A stretch of 64,000 nt of DNA from Azorinus chamasolen (GCA_963576725.1 OY755238.1:22007845-22071844); one strand, 5' to 3'; positions 48,849 to 61,870 are shown, counted from the first letter of the stretch. Notes: generated from the letters alone by a model not told the origin. Program-made: numbers and translations.

Positions 48849-49051
48849 CAGTAAACCTCTCTATAACGGTCACTAAATAACATCAAGTATTTTGTGTTAA
48901 AGGCAGGTGGCTGCTTAAAGCAAACTGAAAGTAAAACAGAACGTTCCTATAGGAGCGTTCTGTTTTACTTTCGGCTTGCTTTAAGCTGTCACCTGTCCTA
49001 AGTACCAACTTATTAACACAATTTAGTGGCCGTTATAGAGAGGTGTTACTG
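48849..49051. mobile_element. TA-bounded MITE (E, AACGGCC type)
   Basis: CAGTAAACCTCTCTATAACG ... TATAGAGAGGTGTTACTG, TA both sides; apex cgttcctataggagcg. Confidence 0.87.
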
Positions 49052-50334
49052 TAATTGTATCTTGATACTTTGATTATGTTTTTCTCAAACTAAAAGGACG
49101 AAAATTAAAAAAAATTAAAATCGCAGTGGACGACACAAATTGCAGACGACAATACGTGGCATCGAAAGATTAAAAGCGTTGCATACAATAGCACATTATA
49201 TATATATTTTTTATCTCAATATGAATATAAACTATCATCAATAAGTAATACACCAACTGAGATGAAACCTCATTCTGAGTCTTAAGCGAACATTCATTTA
49301 TTGAACATAGCATTCTTAAAAAGAATGTGGTTGCTTAATGCAGGGCAAAATAACGCAGAAAGTTCCTACTGGAGCATTAATGTTAATCTGTATTAAGCTA
49401 CAACTTGCCTTACAGACCCATACTATACAGGTTCTGCTGCATGTCAATTGAGACTATGCATCAAGGAAGCTCACTCTCCAATCTGAAATCCGGCAAGCCG
49501 ACCATGTGTTGGAACAGCTAGTGTGGCTAGCCGACTTCGCTGAGAGGTTCCGAATGCTCAATCTCATCACAAGCCCTTCCCACATATACACGCAAATAAT
49601 CACTATTCCAGGAGGAAGACGACTCCACAAACCAACAAGAGATAATTCTTAATAAATCATCATTAGTCGTGAAGTGCACAAATGTTTGAAAAACGACACA
49701 GTTAAAACTCTGTACAACGACATAAAAAGTATCATTGTTAGTATTAGGGCTAGATGTACCTTAATATAATGACGTCATCGATATAAATTAGCAGATTTGT
49801 TTTTGTAATTATATATGAAATCCTTTTTTTTGCCAAGACAGACACTGTAGATTTATATCTATATTATATCATAAAAGCAAACAGAGCCGACCCTGTTTAG
49901 ACGGTTCCTACAGGAACCGTCTGATCTGGGTCTACTCTGTTTGCGAAGGTTTGAAAAGCGTATTTATGGAGAAAACGGTTGGCATAAGACGTAAGTAATA
50001 CAGAACATCCTGCTTTATGGCATCATGGCTATCAATTAGTTGATACTACCGTATGAACATATGTGGTCTGGTCATGTCAGAAACTGTTTCATAATCAAAC
50101 AGAGCAGACCCCGATCAGACGGATACTATAGGAGCTCATGGTATAATGTATATCTGATTCTACTGTTTCTACCTGAGCCGAAATGTCATGTGTTCATATG
50201 ACATTATTATACAAACAAATAATCTAATTAATCTAAATAATCTAATTAATATCCGTGGTGCCATTACGTCTTACAGTACGCAACAGGAAAGGAATTTGGA
50301 CAGCTGGTATATTAATTAATACGTTCGGTCTAAT

Positions 50335-50590
50335 ATTGACCACAGGCACCAGGCGCGTGACCATTTCATAAATACAACTAACAAACATCTTCTATTACGT
50401 TTAGACATCATACTTTGAGAGAAAAAAGTTTTGAAAAAACAATGTTCGTATAGTATTGTACTATAGTATAATACTATACGAAACAAACTTTCAAAACTTT
50501 TTTTTCGGCTGTCAAAGTATGATGTCTAAACGTATATGAAGATGTTTACCAGTAGTAGTTATGAAATTGTCACTCGTCTGACACCTGTGG
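50335..50590. mobile_element. Foldback element with long arms
   Basis: acatcttctattacgtttag .. catcatactttgaga pairs with tcaaagtatgatgtctaaac .. gtatatgaagatgt; the centre is tatagtattgtactatag. The outer arms (gaccatttcataaatac / gttatgaaattgtcac) are more diverged. Confidence 0.85.
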
Positions 50591-51953
50591 TATTGATCAG
50601 TCACTTGTATATGGAGTGTGTTTGTTCATTTCGTGTTCGTTTAATCCTTTATCTCGTGAATATTCATCTAAGAAATAAACTCACCATCAATACTTACTAG
50701 CTGAAATTTTATAGTGATATATGTTCCAGAGCTACAGATAAAGGTGCGTAACCAGATACTAAAATGACCATTTCTCCACCAAACCCTATTCTGTGACTAC
50801 CGGAATCTATTGAGTGGGCACCGGATTGGGTTTGGTGGAGAAATAAAGGAGCTGTTCTCGTCTGTTATAATTTTGGTATGTGTGGATAGGCCTTGTCAAG
50901 ATGATCATGCATACCAAAAATGAAGGTTGTAAATGAAAAATTGAAGAAGTTATGGTCAGTGTTAAGATTTCGGACGACGATGACAACGACGACGACGCGG
51001 ACGCCGGAGTCACGGCAATAGCTCGTGATTTTCTCGAACGAGCTAATAAAATGACACGAGCTTCAGCGAGTGTCATATTCATTATAGTAAACGAGTTTCA
51101 TGAAAACAATTTGTAATGAACACGAAGGTAATATTCTTTTCATCACATTATCTTTAAATGCCATAGAAAATAAAACAGACTAGCTGACGGCTGTTTCCGC
51201 CATTACTTACAAACATCGTAGTACATGTAATACAACGGACGACGCTTTTAAAACTTACTAATTTGCATACAAAATGCACTAGTGCAATTTAGCGAAATAC
51301 GGCACTCTGTTACGGCACTCCCACATGGTAGATTATGTGATAAAAATGCTTTAGTTTACGCATCATCTCTCGACATCTGAATTGTTTCACATGGATGTTT
51401 GGCCATGGCAGAAACTAGAATGGCAGATCTGTATAATGTTGTTAGCAAGCAGAACTGATCCTGATCAGACGTTTTCTACAGGGGTCAACTCTGTGTTAAG
51501 AATGCATCTCTATCAGTCAGCGAGCTAAGACAGGTTTTATCATATAAAGTTATTCTGTGGTAGAATAAGATTCGCGACACAGCGACGATTGACGACACAT
51601 TGAGCAGTTCATGAACCCATTTCTCAGTACAATATTGTATGGAAATGAAAGTGCACGCAATGAACCCTCGCGCTCTCTATATATACAATAATGATAATTA
51701 TATTGCAAAGTTGGCCGCTGAAAAAGGACTCGGGTCACCTTTGAGAAATAATTAGGCAGATGATATATCAAAAGATATCGAACCAAGGTCTAATGAAAGC
51801 TACTACATGGCCTTTGACCCTTATCCAACTGTAAATGGATGCTTCTGCTAAAACACTTCTTCATTTTTTATACCTTTAACTTTGCTCTCTTGAGTCAAGT
51901 TTGAACATGTGTCAAACAGATTGAATCCTAATCATTCGCCCTGTCATTGGATA

Positions 51954-52188
51954 CAGTAGAAACCCAGTAAACCGCAATTCTAGTAGAGAGGTGTTCAGGT
52001 ACTTTTGGGCAGGTAATGCTTAATGCAGAGTGAACGTCATCCTAGAGGAGCTTTCTGCATGACTTTAACCATGCATTAAGATGCCACCTGTCTCCAAGAC
52101 CGATATGTATAGTAATTTACTATACATATCGGTCTTGGAGACAGGTGGCATCTTAATCTTGAATGTCCGGTTTAGAGGGGTATTACTG
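51954..52188. mobile_element. TA-type MITE (E) with internal palindromic duplication
   Basis: CAGTAGAAACCCAGTAAACC ... AGAGGGGTATTACTG. Beyond the normal hairpin, its right arm is copied in inverted orientation at 52075-52157 (see the palindrome entry). Confidence 0.8.
52075..52157. repeat. 83-bp perfect palindrome
   Basis: Arms 52075-52115 and 52117-52157 are exact reverse complements (41 of 41) around one T. The arm runs from attaagatgccacctg to atatgtatagtaa. Confidence 0.95.
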
Positions 52189-52489
52189 TGTCTGACACGA
52201 ATCGAAACTGGTTATACGTGTCAGCCAAGTTACGATTTACCCTTATCCCGTTCTCCGTGACCTGGGTCGTGCTTGCCAACAATTTGGGTCCAGATGAGAA
52301 ACTCGGCGTTTCATCAGGATCCAAACTGTTTCACTCTAGGTCAAATGTTTCTTAAAATGCCTGTGTCGTGACATGTGGTCCACAGTTTTTCAAAAGCTGG
52401 ATCGAATGGCAAGAAGCTGTAGTAAAAATTGCATCAGATCCAAATTTGAGCGGACGTTTTCTTTCATGCAGAGTTAACAGGGTAAGGAT

Positions 52490-52592
52490 ATAAGTACCGT
52501 AGGAAGCTCCTATGGAGCAAATGCTCTATTTATCACCATGGTTTCAGAAATGTGATTTTTACAGAGGCATCAATATGAGGGAATGGGTTAAT
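52490..52592. mobile_element. Family B, right half only
   Basis: agctcctatggagcaaatgc followed by the B right arm to atgagggaatgggttaa. The left arm is missing. Confidence 0.6.
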
Positions 52593-52833
52593 GACATGCT
52601 AACGATGTTTAACCCACTGTACAGCATCTACTCATCATCTGATTAGTAGTTATACCGTTTGATATGTTGCATATATAAATACTAATACTGGTGTGTGTCA
52701 AACAGTGTAGACCCAGATCAGCCACCGCGCCGTAGACGAGGCATCTGATCTGGATCTACAGTGATGATTTGTTCTGTCACAACACGGCTCATTTATATAT
52801 TCAAACAATCGTATGAGATTTTACACCTGGGTA

Positions 52834-53029
52834 CAGTAAAACCCCTCTAAACCGGAGATTAAATTTAGTATAAATATCGATCTTGGAGACAGGTGGCATA
52901 TTTTTACAGGATGAGCGTTATGCAGAAAGCTCCTACAGGAGCTTTCTGCATTATTTTCACCCTGCATTAAGCAGCTACCTGCCTAAAAGTATCTAAATAC
53001 TATAATTCCTGTTTAGAGGGGTTTCACTG
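52834..53029. mobile_element. TA-bounded MITE (E, CCGGA type)
   Basis: CAGTAAAACCCCTCTAAACC ... TTTAGAGGGGTTTCACTG, TA both sides; apex gctcctacaggagc. Confidence 0.87.
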
Positions 53030-53649
53030 TAATGTGCACTAAAGTGCACTTGCATGAGCAAGGGATGTTCCGAGTCCGATGATGTTCAACACTAATGGGC
53101 AGTTTCCCAGTTTGTCATCGACTGACGGGTTTATCGCTAGTTCCTTCAGTGCAGTACCCAACTACCCATTGACTTTTTCTTTACGTTGGAATTAGTGGAC
53201 ATTGGTTGACGTCATAGCAGTGTCTCGTGTTTGTCGCGACTTGTGATATTACTCGTTTTTAAGTTTGTTCAACGAATGTTGACACATTTTGTGAATACCC
53301 ATGCAAACTTGAATTCAAGCTGAGTGACTTATTAGAATCGGTATCTCATCAAGATCCAAATTATTTAAATTACGCTCAAGTTATTGAAAATATAAATACA
53401 GGCAGTCAGGGACGACACTATTGGAAAGATAATTAGCGTTTAAAAGTTAAAAGAATGATTAGTGATTATCGCATAAAACCGTATGACTAAATTGTTGACC
53501 TGAAAATCGCAATGTATTATTGAGTTTGTGCACGGTTCGTTGTTAACGAGATATTAAATGACATCGATGACGTAAATCTTACTTATGACAATTTTAATGT
53601 TTACCAAGTTTTTTGCAATGACATATGGAAGAACGATGTAAGTCTAACT

Positions 53650-54090
53650 CTAGAACAATGTATATAATTGTATATCTCTTGTGAACGTGTTTAAAACTCT
53701 ATATCCCTAGAATTAGCATATGCATATGTCTTAAATAATGTTGACAGTTGCATCTGTCTTGAACATTGTATATGATTGTATATCTCTTGAACAGTGTATA
53801 TGATTATATATCTCTAGAACATTGTATTTGATTGTATATCTTTAGAACAGTGTATATGATTATATATCTCTAGAACAGTGTACATGTATATGATTGTATA
53901 TCTCTTGAATAGAGTGCATGGTTGTATTACTCTTGAACAGAGTGCATGGTTGTATATCTCTTGAACAGAGTGCATGGTTGTATATCTCTAGAACAATGTA
54001 CATGTATATGATTGTATATCTCTTGAACAGAGTGCATGCTTGTATATCTCTAGAGCAGTGTATATGATTGGAAATCACTTGCACACTTGG
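53650..54090. repeat. Decayed minisatellite, about 30-45-bp units
   Basis: Repeating attgtatatctcttgaacag and gagtgcatggttgtatatc, with extra acatgtatatg in some units. About a dozen units of uneven length. Confidence 0.85.
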
Positions 54091-54153
54091 ACACAAAATA
54101 GTGTAAATTGTATCTCTAACGTTTAACTGATATTGCCTTTGCATCAACAATTT

Positions 54154-54350
54154 AGTAAAACCCCTCTATACCTGACTTCTAGTAGGGAAGACTTAAGGTA
54201 CTTTTAGGCAGGTGGCTGCTTAATACAGGTTATAAAGTCATGCAGGAAACTTCTAGAGGAGCTTTCTGTACGACTTTCACCCTGCATTAAGCAGCTACCT
54301 GTCTCCAAGACCGATATCTATACTAAATTAACGTCCTGTTTAGAGAGGAT
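54154..54350. mobile_element. TA-type MITE (E), worn ends
   Basis: agtaaaacccctctatacct on the left, ctgtttagagaggatt on the right; inner arms gcaggtggctgcttaatac and ctgcattaagcagctacc. Confidence 0.65.
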
Positions 54351-54375
54351 TAATGTTCCACATCCCTATCCAATA

Positions 54376-54546
54376 CAGTAAAACCTCGCTAATCCGAACT
54401 ATCCATAAAGAAACACTTAGGCAGATGGCAGCTTAATGCAAGATGAAAGTCACGCAGAAAGATCCAAGAAAATGACATTCGCCCTGCATTAAGCAGCCTC
54501 ATGTCTAAAACGGATAATAAGTGTTTGGATGAATGCGGTTTTGGCT
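54376..54546. mobile_element. TA-type MITE (E, ATCCGAA type)
   Basis: CAGTAAAACCTCGCTAATCC on the left, worn right end gaatgcggttttgg. The centre is shortened to gatccaag. Confidence 0.6.
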
Positions 54547-54589
54547 GTTTTCAGTTTATATAAATATTTGGCGGACAACCATTTCAGTA

Positions 54590-54800
54590 GATCACAATTT
54601 CGAAAAAGACAACAATTTCTAAGCAGACGACACTTTCGAAGTAAACAACAACATAAGCACACGACGATTTCAAAGTAAACAACAACATAAGCATACTATT
54701 AAAAGTAAACAACAAAACAAGCCTACGGAACATTCGAATTAAACAACAGCATAAGCACACGGCACTTTCGGAGCAGACGGCAATCAGACGACATTTACAC
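54590..54800. repeat. Short degenerate repeat, ttcgaagtaaacaacaac units
   Basis: Units of about 35-40 bases share cattttcgaagtaaac / aacaacataagcac. The minus-strand frame through it (VCLCCCLIRM) is a by-product. Confidence 0.6.
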
Positions 54801-55828
54801 TTTCGGGGCAATCCACAACTTCTGTTGCCGTGTTGAACTAATGTGGTGAAGTGGTTTACAAATTTGCGGGAGTCCCGTAAAATCCCTCGGTATTGTCTTA
54901 GCTCTTCTGTACAGCTCCCATAGGAAGTAGAAGCAGCTGGCAACTATAATTCATATCAGTCACACTTGATGCTATTCAGAAAACATAACCTCCTGTTATA
55001 ATTTGACAGTCGAAATCGAAACTCCTTGGGTGTAGTATATTAACTTAAACAACTGAAGCAGCACTGAAAATACTACTGAAAATAGTATCACAATACATTA
55101 ATTTTATTTTCAAATCAACATTTAAACATGTCTGGATTCTGGAAAGCTTTTGAGTTATACTGTCTCTCGTCTGTATCCAAAGTGTGTGCAAAGGTTGCAC
55201 AGAATTTGCACATGCAGCATTTAAAGGCCAGCGTACATTGTTTATGTTACGATCTTCGCGTGTTTGGAATGATATTTGTTCTTGTGACGCCATGTTGAAA
55301 CTGTTCTTAAGCGTTGACATGCTAACGGCTTATTTGTGATAATATTTGCAAACGGTTTAGGTCCAAATGGAACACCAATGAACCAAGCATTTTGGTACTC
55401 TGATGATGCGTTTTAAAAGAGTGCAATATACATATGAAAAATGAAAGAGGCAATTAATGTAAGCGACATGTTTTCATCTTACCAGGGGTACTGACACGGC
55501 ATAATGGCATAGAGATAGGTCAGAATTGTTAGTCATGATGAATAAAGGACAGGTCAAAATTACCTGTCATTCTGATTAAATGAAATGTCAAAGCTGTCCG
55601 TCGAAGGACAGGTCAAAGGCACCAGTCACAATGACCATAGGAACATGAATATAGGACAGGCCAAAGTCGCTAGTTGTTACGGTTGGTCAATAATAATAAT
55701 GGGTCAATGTCAAATCAATGTCAATCAAATCGGCAACGAATAATTGAACATGACACATTTATAACATTTCAAAGACTAGTTCCGTTATATTGTGACCACT
55801 CTTTAGAATTGTCTCGAAGAGACGATTC

Positions 55829-56056
55829 TTAACCCATTCCCACTTATGCTATTTTTAGACCTAACCTCTTTGATTAAATCTACCAAAAAGGAGCATTAAC
55901 TAGAGAAAGGGATATTTCAGAATTGTGTAGTTTTAAAACCATTGTGATAAATAGAGCAATTGCTCCTGTGGAGCAAATGCTCTATTTATCACAATGGTTT
56001 CACAGAGTGTCTTTTGCAGAAGCGTCAAAAGGCGTCATTATGCAGGAATGGGTTAA
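55829..56056. mobile_element. TTAA-bounded MITE, family B, nested in a hairpin element
   Basis: TTAA at 55829 and 56053. Removing one TTAA plus the 224 bases restores the host hairpin arm gacgattcttaagagtgg, which pairs with gaccactctttagaattg at 55799-55810. This fixes the duplicated target as TTAA. Confidence 0.9.
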
Positions 56057-56323
56057 GAGTGGTCACAACATAGGGTTTGGTGGAGCAACGACGATTTCAG
56101 TATTTGAGTATACACCTTCATCTGTTGCTCTGGATTAACTGTAATGGCATCTAAGGAATAAATAGCTCTTTCCGATGTATTCTCTGTATTTTATTTTTTA
56201 TATCTCTGTGGGTATGTTACCATTTATTCTTGCATATCGTCATCTTGTATACAGGAATTTTATGTTTGAAATTCCATTTTTGAAAATGACGTAGACAGCA
56301 AAAATTCTATAAATCGACCACTA

Positions 56324-56565
56324 CAGTAAAACCACCCTAAAACGGAATTCTAGTAGAGAAGAATTTAGATACCTCTAGGCAGGTGGCTACTTAATGTAGG
56401 ATGAAAGTCATCCATAAAGCTCCTGTAGGAGCATTAATCAGCTACCTGCCTGAAAGTATCTAAATTTCTTTCTGCACGACTTTCACCCTGCATTAAGCTA
56501 CCACCTGCCTCTAAGACCGATATTTGTACCATATTGTATACCCAGTTCAGAAAGGTTTCGCACTA
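56324..56565. mobile_element. TA-type MITE (E), rearranged
   Basis: CAGTAAAACCACCCTAAAAC at the left; apex gctcctgtaggagc; two right-arm segments follow (agctacctgcctg, then agctaccacctgcctc), as if part of the arm were duplicated. Confidence 0.6.
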
Positions 56566-56774
56566 AATGAAAACGCATTAACTCTTTCGGCACTAACCAT
56601 CGCAAATAGTTTGGATCACTAGGAGACACCGAGTAACTCTACGCCCCTCAGGGTCCAAACTGTTCGTCATTAATTAGTTTTGTAAAGAAATCTAAGAAAA
56701 TGCCATTTTGAAACGTGAAGCAACCGATAATCTTACCAGATTATATTTATTTGACTCCGAAAGTGTTAAAGTGG

Positions 56775-57024
56775 TTAACCCTTCACTTGCTATTCACGTC
56801 AATATACCTACCTGTAAATAGTGAAGACCCAGATGAGACAGCTCCTGCAGGAGCTGTCTCATCAGGGTCTGCACTATTTACAAATTGATTGTGCAACCAG
56901 TGCTCTCCACAGCAGTGATTGCACAGCGAAATACTTGTACACAGTGAAGATATATGTAATTATACAACAGGGCATGGGTAAAGAAGGAGAAATGTAGTTT
57001 GAAATTTAGCAAGAGAAGGGTTAA
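56775..57024. mobile_element. TTAA-bounded MITE, family C, reverse orientation
   Basis: TTAA ends, 250 bp; reverse complement of the copies at 47159 and 61621, with minor changes at the end (gcaagagaaggg). Confidence 0.88.
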
Positions 57025-57618
57025 AAGCAGGTTTGGCTGCTTCATGTAGGACAAGGGTAATGCAGAATCCCAGAGAGTTTTTTTTCTGTATATACATGTA
57101 TAACGTTCGTCCTTTACTCCATGAATATTCATGTGAGAAATAATGACATCATGAATTTTAATTGGATTAATTGTTATAATAGCACATTAACACAGAAAAT
57201 TGGCCATGGCATAAACAACAGAATCATCATACCTTTATCATATCATAAACAAACAGAGTAGACTCCGATCAGAAGGTTCCTATAGGAGCCGTCTAATTTG
57301 GTTCTACTCTGTTTGCAAAGGCGTATTTATGGAGTAAAGGATTAACACTTTTTTTCCATAGATACGCATTTTAACGACTTTGCAAACAGATTAGACCCAG
57401 ATCACCAGATCAGACAGTTCGTTCTGTTTCCTGATCAGAGATTTGATTCTGCAGTTTTTGATATGGTCAAAACTTCGTTTCATAATTTGTCATTATAAAA
57501 CAGCAGATAATTAATATTCATTATGCCAATATTTCTTATATGGACATGCATTGGGTAAAGGGTTAGGCTACCATCGTTAAGATCCAATATAAAACCATTT
57601 TGATGACCAATAAGGAGC

Positions 57619-57832
57619 TTAACCCATTACATCATAAGCTTTATTTTAGATACAACCTCTTTGAATAAATCTTTGAATAAATCTACCGAAAAGGAGCATT
57701 AACTAAAGAAAAGGAAAATGTTAGAATTGTTTGGTTTGAAATATAGGAGCAAATGCTCTATTTATCACAATGGTTTCACAAAATGACTTTTACAGAGTCG
57801 TCAAAAGTCGTCAATATGAGGGAAGGGGTTAA
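57619..57832. mobile_element. TTAA-bounded MITE, family B, nested in an E arm
   Basis: TTAA at both ends. Flanks join as ggagcTTAAtgcagggcgaa, the conserved inner arm of the TA-type elements (gcTTAAtgcaggg). Confidence 0.82.
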
Positions 57833-57959
57833 TGCAGGGCGAAAGTAATGCAATGTTTCAATCAAAATATGTCTGCAGGAAACGTGTAGTATACAAACGA
57901 CTTACACGAACCATTTTCGAAGCTGACATACGAATTGACATAAAAACGAAACATTGTTA

Positions 57960-58160
57960 AAACCTTTAGCTGCCAATGTCGCATCTGGGATTATCTCGTA
58001 ACAGTTTGGATCCTGATGAGATACGAGTAACTCAGTGTGCCATCAAGATCCAAACGGGTGTTAGTATGTTTTAAACAAATATAAAGGAAGATAAAAGTGA
58101 AAACTGTAGCAGACAAAGGGTTTGCAGACGACAAAATTTGGCAGCAAAATATTTCAACGC
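57960..58160. mobile_element. Family D remnant
   Basis: aaacctttagctgccaatg on the left and tttggcagcaaaat on the right around aacagtttggatcctgatg. Similar D hairpin cores lie at 12270-12345, 17474-17545, 44376-44440, 52278-52330 and 62262-62315. Confidence 0.5.
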
Positions 58161-58169
58161 AAAGGACAT

Positions 58170-59500
58170 GTCTCAATGGCGGTAGGTCCAAAGTCATTGA
58201 CATTAGTCTGCCGATATGTATATTTCCAGTAAAAACATTTGTGTATAACAACTGTAGTCATATGTAAAATAACTGTACGATATTAAACATTAACACGCGA
58301 TTATACAACTATTGTATTATGTAAAGTATCAATGCGATATTAACCATTAGCATATGTGTATAACAACTGTATAAATTATATAAAATAACTTTTAACCATT
58401 AGCATATGACTGGTGTACAATTACTGTACATAATGTAAAGCATCATCGCGATATCAACTATTACATGTAACACATGTGTATAACTACTGCATAATCAAGG
58501 CAACAACACGGTGTTAACTATCAGCATATATGTACAGGTAGTGTATACTTACAGTAACATCTGTACAACTAGTGTACACTTAAAGTAACAGTGCGAGTTT
58601 CAAGTACATGTAATTCAGTGCCAGGTCAAGGTCCAAACTATTTGACACTGGTTTATATTTTGATTTTTAAAAAATACACGATTAATCAAAGATGAGAACT
58701 GAAGATAGACTATATTGCTTCTGACAAACCAGTGCTCATTCATCTATCATATGTTAGCTCATTCTGTTTGAAGAATTTTTTGTTAATACACCTGTGGTTT
58801 CGGTAAATATGTGTAAAGTAGAAGCCTCTCAAGCGACCACTTCATGAATAAGCATCAGTGTCTTAAAGGCCCTTGGCTGCTTAATGCAGAACACACGTAT
58901 TAAAGAAATCTTACATTGTAGCTTGTTGTACAACTTTCGTCCTGCATTAAGCTACCGCCTACCTTTGACCCCTTTTTGTGTGCGTTTTATAGATTCCTTA
59001 CTGTATTTCACTACACAGGTGTTATAAGATATTGGGCGGTTGTTTATTAATGATAGATCTCATTAGATAATTACGCTTGCAGAATATATAATACTAACCT
59101 TTTGCCTACTAAATAGATTTCGTCCGCTCAAGACTTGGCCTGTGTCGAAATATTTGTTGTCATTTCATACATGTACATGTACAAATCTGAATGAATGTCA
59201 AATGGTTTGGATCCAAACTGTTTGCGAAGTTAATCACACATTTACCCATTGCGTGCTTGGAGTTAACATACATTCTGTGACCAGATCAGCGATACACAAT
59301 ATGTCATATTTAAAAAGGTTGGCGTTTGAACACATTGTCTAAATTGGATGTTTGCATTATTTGGACGATGTGGGCGAAAAAAACGTAGTTTCAAAAATTG
59401 TGGAGTAATTAAAATGCAAAACACTTAAACAGCAACTAAGCTTGAAATAAGACAAGGATTTCCGATTGAAAAAAACCCCTCTGACATCAAAGGTTATTCA
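58170..59500. other. No gene seen
   Basis: Loose repetition of tgtataacaactgtat and cgatattaacatta (58240-58600), an E-type remnant at 58820-58990 (gcgaccacttcatgaataag, gctgcttaatgcag), otherwise nothing recognisable. Confidence 0.55.
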
Positions 59501-59512
59501 TTCATCCATCCA

Positions 59513-60062
<550 letters not shown>

Positions 60063-60383
60063 CAATCGCGTGTAATAGCAATGCATGTCCGAATAGAAAG
60101 ATAGACACACAGTAAAGTACAGCATTTAGTCTTAAACCTCTTTAACGTGTATGCTCAGATAAGTATCATTATCTGTGTTTAAGACAGGCGGCAACTTATA
60201 TATTACTGCAGCGTATTAATGTTCCACTGGGAGCTTGATGCATAACTTCCACCCTGCATTAAGCTGTCACCTGTTTAAAAGACAGAGCATAGTATTTGTT
60301 TTAGTGCTTGAACTATCAGACGTCTACCGTACATAAACTCCGAAACAAGGAGCTTCTTCATTACTTCGGCGTCTCCATCATGT

Positions 60384-60569
60384 TTACATAGATCTCGCGT
60401 ATTCACCCAAGGCATGCTTAAGTTTGGGGTACAATAACACCCAGTAAAGTACATGAGAGTGGGAATGACGGAAGGCATCGATAAAAGTACTGATACAAGC
60501 AAGAATGTTATCAAAGGAGATCATGAAATCATGGCTTGTCAGTCCGCACGTAATTAGTTTAACCTTCAT
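60384..60569 (-). pseudogene. Possible 7TM receptor tail fragment
   Basis: A 61-residue frame with a hydrophobic stretch then YWVLLYPKLKHALGEYARSM and a stop. Helix VII followed by an amphipathic helix 8 ('..Y..l.PKlk.al') is typical of rhodopsin-like receptors. The NPxxY core is not kept, there is no clear acceptor upstream, and a TA-type MITE remnant overlaps the region. A weak call. Confidence 0.18.
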
Positions 60570-60789
60570 ATGTACTCAATGACGGGCAATTATATCTTGG
60601 ACGGACATTGTTGTTGTCACAGGTACATGTAGTCGTGTTTAAATAATGTTTTTGACGTACAGTTCAATCGAATTAGCTCGATTTTTTAAGAAAGAAGAAT
60701 TGAGAACTATTTAGGCATATGGCTGCTTAATGCATGGTTTAAGTCGTGCATTGCAGGATGTTCACCCTGTGATACGCTGTTCAAGAAAC

Positions 60790-61069
60790 CGTTCAAATTA
60801 CTTCGAGATAACAGAAGTTCAAGTTATCCTATTTCTAATATGGACACTTTCTCAAGTAAGTAGCTTAATGCAGGTTTAAACTAAAATAACAGTTCCTGTG
60901 GGAGCTTTCAGCATTACTTTAGACCTACATCAAGCTGTCACTTGTGTTTCTAGATTTGTATAGTGATACATTTTAGTGCTATTCTGTATTGAAAATTGTG
61001 CTAGGACCGATCTAGTTCGAGTTATCCCGAAGTTCGAGTTATTGAGTTCGAGATATCGAGGTTCAGCTG
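60790..61069. mobile_element. TA-type MITE (E, TCGAACT type)
   Basis: Right end gagatatcgaggttcagctg then TA. The left end is worn but ttcgagataacagaagttc is present. Inner hairpin apex gttcctgtgggagc. Confidence 0.65.
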
Positions 61070-61620
61070 TACTTGTTTGAGAGTTCGGGTAATTTAGATG
61101 TTATTGCATATATATATAAGTGTTTAACCTTCAACTTGCTCAGTAAATTCTCGTCACCAGAAAATTACGTCCACATCAGATTAAAGGTTAAATTTTATTC
61201 GATTCGTTTTCATAAACTGGATAACAATCAAAGTGTGAGACAGTTTGGATCCTTCTGATACACTGAGTAACTCTGTATAACTAGCATTGAGATTTAACCC
61301 TTTAGCCAGCTGTATGCGGAACTGTGATATCATTGGCAAACAGTGTAGAGCCAGATGAGAAGTAGAATCACTTTGTGTCTTATCAAGATCAGAACTGATG
61401 GAAACAATCTGCGTATTCGAAAAGAAACGTAGAAGCGGAACTTTTAGAACTTGTCCAGTAAGCCAATGGTTATTAGATTGTTTATTTGACACCATGTGTA
61501 CAGTTTCAAAATTTGTCTAAATGGGGAAACGGCAATGCCTTTCGACCTGTAGTTTTTGTCGTTGTTTGTTTCGAACGGAGTCGTGTAAGTCCAGAGCATC
61601 ATAAACGAATCGAACATATT

Positions 61621-61870
61621 TTAACCCTTCGCTTGCTGAATTTTAAAATACATTTCTCCTTCTTTACCCATGCCCTGTTGTATAATTACATATATCTTCA
61701 CTGTGTACAAGTATTTCGCTGTGCAATCAATGCTGTGGAGTGCACTGGATGCACAATCAACTTGTAAATAGTGCAGACCCTGATGAGACAGCTCCTGCAG
61801 GAGCTGTCTCATCTGGGTCTTCACTATTTACAGGTAGGTATATTGACGTGATTAGCAAGCGAAGGGTTAA
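61621..61870. mobile_element. TTAA-bounded MITE, family C, complete
   Basis: TTAA ends, 250 bp, same length and few differences from the copy at 47159. Short frames inside (ELSHQGLHYL and so on) occur in each copy and are not genes. Confidence 0.88.

Noticed and set aside
50807..51082. 91-residue minus-strand frame with SSSLSSSSE
   Set aside because: It covers a gacgacgacg-type low-complexity stretch next to the ccaccaaaccct hairpin element; looks like repeat.
54584..54943. 119-residue minus-strand frame starting protein-like (EELRQYRGILRDSRKF)
   Set aside because: Most of it is the degenerate ttcgaagtaaacaac repeat; the first 45 residues are plausible but have no splice support or recognised family.
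55045..55320. 91-residue minus-strand frame with MASQEQISFQTREDRN
   Set aside because: Possible start context (aacATGGCGTC), but no family recognised, no splice partner and composition drifts to AT-rich Lys/Ile; not enough to call.
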